Source of the DNA: Lachnospiraceae bacterium | GTDB lineage: Bacteria; Bacillota; Clostridia; Lachnospirales; Lachnospiraceae | Direction of reading: 5' to 3' | DNA: 6,068 bases | NCBI GenBank assembly: GCA_003453515.1 | Contig: DMLD01000022.1 | Coordinates: 1 to 6,068 of the forward strand | In this document: positions 5,593 to 6,068 of the stretch, one piece after another | Numbering within the stretch: position 1 is the stretch's first letter | How the letters are laid out: every line of letters begins with the position of its first letter | Notes under the pieces: generated by a model | Databases searched by the model: none | Seen by the model: the letters and a program-made list of their open reading frames with translations, nothing else | What the model was told of the DNA's origin: nothing | Made by a program: the position numbers and the translations under genes

Positions 5593-5847
5593 TCAGTTTG
5601 CCGGAGCAAGCGAAACCTGTGCCTCGATCTGGGTCGTCTCTACCATGATCTTCTTAGCCAACTCCTCATCAATAGCAATACGTGATTCTCTGACATTGAT
5701 GATCATATTGCCGGCGATCTTGCTGACAACCGTTATCGTAGAATCCGGAACGAAGCCTAGCTCCTCAAGATGACGATGCGTCTCTTCTCCGCCGCCTACC
5801 CTGACGATCTGTACTGTCTCTCCCGGTTTAGCAATCGTTAAAGGCAT
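5593..5847 (-). CDS. feoA: Ferrous iron transport protein FeoA (first gene of the operon)
   Basis: The protein has 84 residues and one FeoA domain: MPLTIAKPGETVQIVRVGG (1-19), then the GGEETHRHLEELGF helix segment (19-32), PDSTITVVSKIAGNMIINVRESRIAID (34-60) and a C-terminal extension ending EAQVSLAPAN. The MPLTxAKPGE opening and the GGxEETxRHLEELGF segment are typical of Clostridial FeoA proteins that precede a second FeoA and FeoB. Two adjacent starts compete, GTG at 5850 and ATG at 5847. The ATG is preferred because a GGGAGG core lies 7 nt before it, but the difference is one residue. It is the promoter-proximal gene of the feo operon, so its translation start is the most exposed to regulation by the leader. 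Confidence 0.95.
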   Translation of the reverse strand: MPLTIAKPGETVQIVRVGGGEETHRHLEELGFVPDSTITVVSKIAGNMIINVRESRIAIDEELAKKIMVETTQIEAQVSLAPAN

Positions 5848-5869
5848 CACGGCACCTCCCTCCTTGCAT

Positions 5870-5898
5870 TAGCCTCATTTAACCTTGGTTCGAGGCTA
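5870..5898 (-). promoter_or_regulatory. Inverted repeat / hairpin in the feo 5' leader, next to the ribosome site
   Basis: TAGCCTC at 5870-5876 and GAGGCTA at 5892-5898 are a perfect 7-bp inverted repeat with a 15-nt loop that itself holds the palindrome AACCTTGGTT. In the mRNA the hairpin ends about 5 nt before the AAGGAGGGAGG ribosome site of the first feoA. It could stabilise the transcript end, influence ribosome loading, or be a second DNA-level protein site. Confidence 0.45.
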
Positions 5899-5925
5899 CA
5901 ATATTCGGTTTCTCTCTTCAAATCA

Positions 5926-5945
5926 TAGTTAGTATACACTAACTA
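5926..5945. promoter_or_regulatory. 20-bp inverted repeat overlapping the feo -10 box, probable metal-regulator operator
   Basis: The arms TAGTTAGT (5926-5933) and ACTAACTA (5938-5945) are perfectly complementary around a 4-bp centre ATAC; 18 of 20 positions are symmetric. The -10 hexamer (5931-5936) lies inside it, so a bound protein would block RNA polymerase. The length and the TTAG/CTAA half-sites resemble operators of the DtxR/IdeR/MntR family (IdeR-type boxes have TTAGGTTAG-like halves) more than a Fur box. The regulator itself is not in the window. A partial third half-site, AACTAAC, continues on the right side. Confidence 0.65.
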
Positions 5946-5959
5946 ACTGTCAAAGTCAA
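5931..5959 (-). promoter_or_regulatory. Sigma-A type promoter of the feo operon
   Basis: On the minus strand, -35 TTGACT (5954-5959) and -10 TATACT (5931-5936) are separated by exactly 17 nt. A second, better hexamer TTGACA (5948-5953) lies directly after the first, but only the first has the right spacing to TATACT. The predicted start of transcription is near 5924, giving a leader of about 77 nt. Nothing else in the 221-nt stretch right of the first feoA looks like a gene. Confidence 0.75.
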
Positions 5960-5999
5960 GTACTTTTTTTATATTTTCGTTGATTTCTCTACATCTGAC

Positions 6000-6027
6000 G
6001 GCGTGAGCAAACGGACAGTATCACGCC
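6000..6027. repeat. 7-bp inverted repeat GGCGTGA/TCACGCC upstream of the feo promoter
   Basis: GGCGTGA at 6000-6006 is complementary to TCACGCC at 6021-6027 with a 14-nt loop. There is no T-tract on either side, so it is not a terminator by itself. It lies between the terminator hairpin and the feo promoter, about 40 bp upstream of the -35 box, where an upstream regulator could bind. The function is unknown. Confidence 0.35.
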
Positions 6028-6034
6028 TATCGCA

Positions 6035-6068
6035 TAAAAACAGGGAGCGCCCGTCGGACGCTCCCTGT
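6035..6068 (-). terminator. Rho-independent terminator of a minus-strand gene beyond the right edge
   Basis: ACAGGGAGCG (6040-6049) and CGCTCCCTGT (6059-6068) form a perfect 10-bp GC-rich stem with a 9-nt loop. On the minus strand the stem runs into TTTTTAT, as expected of an intrinsic terminator. It would end a transcript coming from the right and so insulate the feo promoter. The stem touches the window edge and may be longer. A T-tract on the other side, which would make it bidirectional, cannot be seen. Confidence 0.75.

Noticed and set aside
5224..5773. Plus-strand frames across the feoA genes
   Set aside because: They are antisense to two clear FeoA proteins and lack ribosome sites and family resemblance.

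Overview
The window looks chromosomal and comes from a Gram-positive anaerobe of the Clostridia, most likely a Lachnospiraceae-like bacterium. The reasons are strong AGGAGG-type ribosome sites, GTG and TTG starts next to ATG, and a feo locus of the Firmicute type (two FeoA proteins, one large FeoB and a tiny Cys-rich FeoB-associated membrane protein). No mobile elements, CRISPR arrays, tRNAs or rRNAs were seen.

Layout. Positions 1-421 (minus) hold the N-terminal 140 codons of an unrecognised multi-span membrane protein that starts with TTG and runs off the left edge. Positions 422-658 are a divergent intergenic region with a good promoter facing right. Positions 659-2488 (plus) are a two-gene operon: a diverged pseudouridine-5'-phosphate glycosidase (PsuG/IndA) family protein, then trmO, the tRNA m6t6A37 methyltransferase. 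Positions 2473-5847 (minus) are a four-gene ferrous-iron operon read leftwards: feoA, feoA, feoB, then a 50-codon Cys-rich FeoB-associated gene. Its 3' end overlaps the 3' end of trmO by 16 bp. Positions 5848-6068 hold the feo leader, a promoter whose -10 box lies inside a 20-bp inverted repeat (a likely metal-regulator operator), and a terminator hairpin for a gene beyond the right edge.

How the genes work together. FeoB is the Fe(II) transporter, the FeoA proteins are small SH3-like partners, and the Cys-rich peptide is the usual last gene of such operons. One promoter with an operator over its -10 box can explain joint metal control of all four. The PsuG-like gene and trmO share a theme of modified RNA nucleosides, but the PsuG-like protein appears to lack the family's catalytic lysine and metal-ligand aspartate, so its real reaction is open.

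Most interesting points: (1) the PsuG-family protein with a rewritten active site beside trmO; (2) a FeoB with an insert of about 118 residues, very acidic, in the outside loop after its first membrane helix; (3) the promoter/operator and the 5'-leader hairpin of the feo operon; (4) the convergent overlap of two operons without an obvious terminator. Comparisons with family members rest on remembered sequences, not on a database search.
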